Shown here piece by piece: positions 63,201 through 64,000 of a DNA stretch of 64,000 nucleotides. This DNA comes from Chelydra serpentina (taxonomy: Eukaryota > Chordata > Testudines > Chelydridae). The notes beneath the pieces were generated by a model. It searched no databases. It saw only the letters and a program-made list of their open reading frames with translations, and was not told the DNA's origin. How positions within the stretch are numbered: position 1 is the first letter of the stretch; the number at the start of each line of letters is the position of its first letter. Location: assembly GCA_037349315.1 (NCBI GenBank), contig JBAIAC010000057.1, forward strand, positions 16,151,501 to 16,215,500, given 5' to 3'. The position numbers and the translations under genes are program-made.

Positions 63201-63347
63201 AATACCAAGGGAAGTCAGATCCTCTTTGAGGAAAGGCCCAAGGTTATGAACTGCTTACTCAGCACTACAGAGTTTCTGCCAGGCCTCATGGTATCGGACT
63301 GGTTCTTCTTGTAGAGTAGCTGGCTCCAAGTCTGCAGAATCGATATA
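54145..63347 (-). CDS. CTPS1: CTP synthase 1, last nine coding exons (glutaminase domain)
   Basis: CTP synthase converts UTP to CTP with ATP and glutamine, in the cytosol. Nine exons with GT/AG borders and matching phases are visible on -: 63259-63347, 61793-61887, 60766-60828, 60103-60146, 59009-59105, 57627-57682, 57440-57536, 56510-56654 and 54145-54229. They sum to 771 bases, 256 residues plus stop. If the protein is 591 aa, they cover 336-591 and place Cys399 (GVCLGMQ), His526 and Glu528 (YHPE), the class I glutamine amidotransferase triad, exactly where human CTPS1 has them. [11 protein letters not shown] forms part of the oxyanion-hole region. The tail [18 protein letters not shown] is the Ser-rich, phosphorylated C-terminus typical of animals. 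The N-terminal synthetase exons lie beyond the right edge. Confidence 0.96.
54230..56509 (-). other. CTPS1 intron before the last exon
   Basis: Contains the short MITE at 55174-55402; otherwise no repeat or gene is recognised. Confidence 0.7.
55174..55402. mobile_element. MITE with GTCTACAC end and internal hairpin
   Basis: The left end 'aggccttgtctacactatgg' and right end 'gctgtagataagccct' are imperfect inverted repeats. It holds a 12-bp inverted repeat CTTCAGCTATGT...ACATAGCTGAAG (55218-55252) and 'gaattctggagtcgatggga'. It is related in its ends to the element at 47716-49676. Confidence 0.65.
56510..56654 (-). CDS. CTPS1: CTPS1 exon with His526 and Glu528
   Basis: Encodes [20 protein letters not shown] and on to [17 protein letters not shown] supplies the His and Glu of the catalytic triad. 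Acceptor tcttag, donor gtaggt. Confidence 0.96.
56799..57159. mobile_element. hAT (Charlie-like) MITE
   Basis: It starts CAGGTGTTCTTACCC and ends GGTTGAGAACCGCTG, inverted ends of the CAG...CTG type (hAT with 'cagnggttctcaacc' ends). GTCTAGA flanks it on both sides (56792-56798 and 57160-57166), consistent with a diverged 8-bp duplication. No transposase. It lies in the CTPS1 intron between 56654 and 57440. Confidence 0.82.
57440..57536 (-). CDS. CTPS1: CTPS1 exon (residues 484-516)
   Basis: Encodes [20 protein letters not shown] then [12 protein letters not shown]. Acceptor ctcag, donor gtgagc. Confidence 0.95.
57627..57682 (-). CDS. CTPS1: CTPS1 exon, 56 bp (residues 465-483)
   Basis: Encodes [19 protein letters not shown]. 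The ERHRHR(Y/F)E motif is a hallmark of CTP synthases, contacting the glutaminase substrate pocket. Acceptor gggcag, donor gtatca. Confidence 0.95.
58140..58520. repeat. tRNA-like inverted segments in tandem
   Basis: Segments resembling 'tagtctggtggttagagcac' (a box-A-like part) occur in alternating orientation: sense near 58150 and 58380, antisense near 58225-58290 and 58450-58500. The whole looks like two units of about 230 bp, each a tRNA-like half facing its reverse complement. An old SINE or MITE of this kind is common in reptiles, but I cannot name it. Confidence 0.5.
59009..59105 (-). CDS. CTPS1: CTPS1 exon (residues 433-465)
   Basis: Encodes [20 protein letters not shown] then [12 protein letters not shown]. 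Conserved GGTMRLG segment of the glutaminase domain. Acceptor cccctag, donor gtatgg. Confidence 0.95.
60103..60146 (-). CDS. CTPS1: CTPS1 microexon, 44 bp (residues 418-432)
   Basis: Encodes [15 protein letters not shown] with the split Asp at its start. Acceptor tttacag, donor gtgagt. It is too short for most ORF scans and was found by the gap between its neighbours. Confidence 0.93.
60766..60828 (-). CDS. CTPS1: CTPS1 exon with nucleophile Cys399
   Basis: Encodes [20 protein letters not shown]. The Cys in GVCLGMQ attacks the amide of glutamine. A 63-bp exon between acceptor ctacag and donor gtaatt. Confidence 0.96.
60980..61160 (+). mobile_element. MIR SINE
   Basis: Core-SINE pattern: 'gacctgtgagactttggaca', 'aagtcaactgatctctctgg', 'gcctcagctgcccatctgta' and 'aaaatggggataat'. 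The ancient MIR family, in a CTPS1 intron. Confidence 0.85.
61793..61887 (-). CDS. CTPS1: CTPS1 exon (residues 365-397)
   Basis: Encodes [20 protein letters not shown] then [11 protein letters not shown]. The GGFG loop lines the glutamine site. Acceptor gtacag, donor gtgaga. Confidence 0.95.
62090..62205 (+). mobile_element. CR1 3' tail fragment
   Basis: Ends 'gacccaagaggtcccttcca' and 'gtcctgtctcc', an old CR1 terminal sequence in the CTPS1 intron. Confidence 0.6.
62318..62525 (+). mobile_element. MIR SINE
   Basis: Box-A-like 'ggcagtgtggcctagcagac', then 'ctaggttctatttccagctc' (box B), 'aagtcacttccctgctcagt' and 'gcctcagtttccccatctgt'. The best-preserved MIR copy here. Confidence 0.92.
63259..63347 (-). 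CDS. CTPS1: CTPS1 exon (residues 336-365)
   Basis: Reads [20 protein letters not shown]... ending KLCSA plus GA of the next codon; acceptor cctag, donor gtaagc. It is the interdomain segment leading into the glutaminase domain. Starts in phase 0 and ends in phase 2. Confidence 0.93.
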
Positions 63348-64000
63348 CTAGGAAGAAATCCAGGAATAATCAGTGAGAGAGAGACTGGCACAAGACCCCC
63401 AGATACTAAACCCTGCTGTTTAGTTTTCATTGAATCTAGATGTACGAGACTCCCTCCCTGCCAACGCAGACTTGTTTCTTATTGTACATTTACTAATGGT
63501 TTGCTTGGTCTGATTTTCCACCTGCTAGGCAATATAGCTTCTTGTTCATAATCACTACAGTCTTTAATTACATGTGCAGACACCATGCTTTCTGGAGGTC
63601 CTCTACCTCACTGAGCAGTCTGGATAGTGACGGATAAGGCCTGAGTGGTAAGTAAGGCTGAGGTCCATAGGTTTTAGATTGCATGAAGCATATGAGCCAC
63701 AGCCACACTTACAATGAGGATAAAAAATTCAAACAGTCTCCTTAACTGTGCATGTTCAACTTGCACACTGAATGTGGCGGGCGTCCAGGAGAACAATTAG
63801 ACTGCATTACGATGGCACATATGAAAAAGAGTTACAGTTCTTCAGGCACTCTTATCCTTAACATCTCCTGACTTTGGGGAGTTTCACTTTTCTCTTCTTT
63901 CTCTGAAATAGCTCTTTAAGCCCGTGTAACACCTGCATGCAGGGGTCCCCTGCAGCACTTAGAATCCTATGCCCATAAGCCAGAGAGTCCCCAATGACAG
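63348..64000 (-). other. CTPS1 intron, right edge
   Basis: I looked for the preceding CTPS1 exon (the part ending LEIK before YIDSAD) and did not find it; the intron appears to extend beyond the window. Confidence 0.5.

Overview
The window looks like nuclear DNA of a turtle (Testudines). Two things point there. Several short repeats have a tRNA-like head joined to a CR1 3' tail ending in the ATTCTATG-type octamer, which is the layout of the tortoise Pol III SINE. The rest is dominated by CR1 LINEs, DIRS-type tyrosine-recombinase retroelements, a Penelope-like element and short DNA transposons. This assignment rests on recognised families, not on a database search.

Only two host genes are well supported. 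They converge tail to tail. SLFNL1 (schlafen-like 1) lies on + in three coding exons (31004-38785) that join in phase to 407 codons. CTPS1 (CTP synthase 1) lies on - between 63347 and 54145. Nine exons encode its last 256 residues, the whole glutaminase domain, numbered 336-591 if the protein is 591 aa. The SLFNL1/CTPS1 tail-to-tail order matches human 1p34, so the left edge (1 to about 1000) may hold the 3' end of SCMH1, although no SCMH1 coding sequence is visible.

From left to right. 1-3150 has no recognised gene and carries an LTR fragment with a SINE inside it. 3165-8000 is a C-rich minisatellite field broken by a CR1 LINE and by LTR pieces. 8655-13350 is a CR1 LINE split by a 2.5 kb DNA transposon with long inverted ends and an intact 564-aa ORF. 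14974-25446 is a decayed DIRS element holding a CR1 (itself holding two solo LTRs with 5-bp target duplications), a Penelope-like 3' end with a GIY-YIG domain, and another CR1 tail. 25434-28731 is a second decayed DIRS copy joined head to tail. SLFNL1 follows; its large second intron holds a TTAGGG-like degenerate tract, a 47-bp inverted repeat and nested DNA transposons. 40344-44690 is a better-preserved DIRS element on -, with inverted terminal repeats, an internal complementary region and three ORFs, but the reverse transcriptase core is deleted. 44745-50350 is a mosaic of Harbinger-like, CR1, SINE and Myb/SANT-bearing DNA transposon remnants. The CTPS1 3' region and gene fill the rest, with old MIR SINEs and MITEs in the introns.

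There is no operon, CRISPR array, prokaryotic system or intact retrovirus here. The most interesting structures are the textbook DIRS circularisation architecture, the intact-ORF DNA transposon of uncertain superfamily, the domain layout of SLFNL1 (RRM-like plus AlbA_2 plus CaaX end), a hammerhead-like motif in the Penelope-like 3' end, and the higher-order minisatellites.
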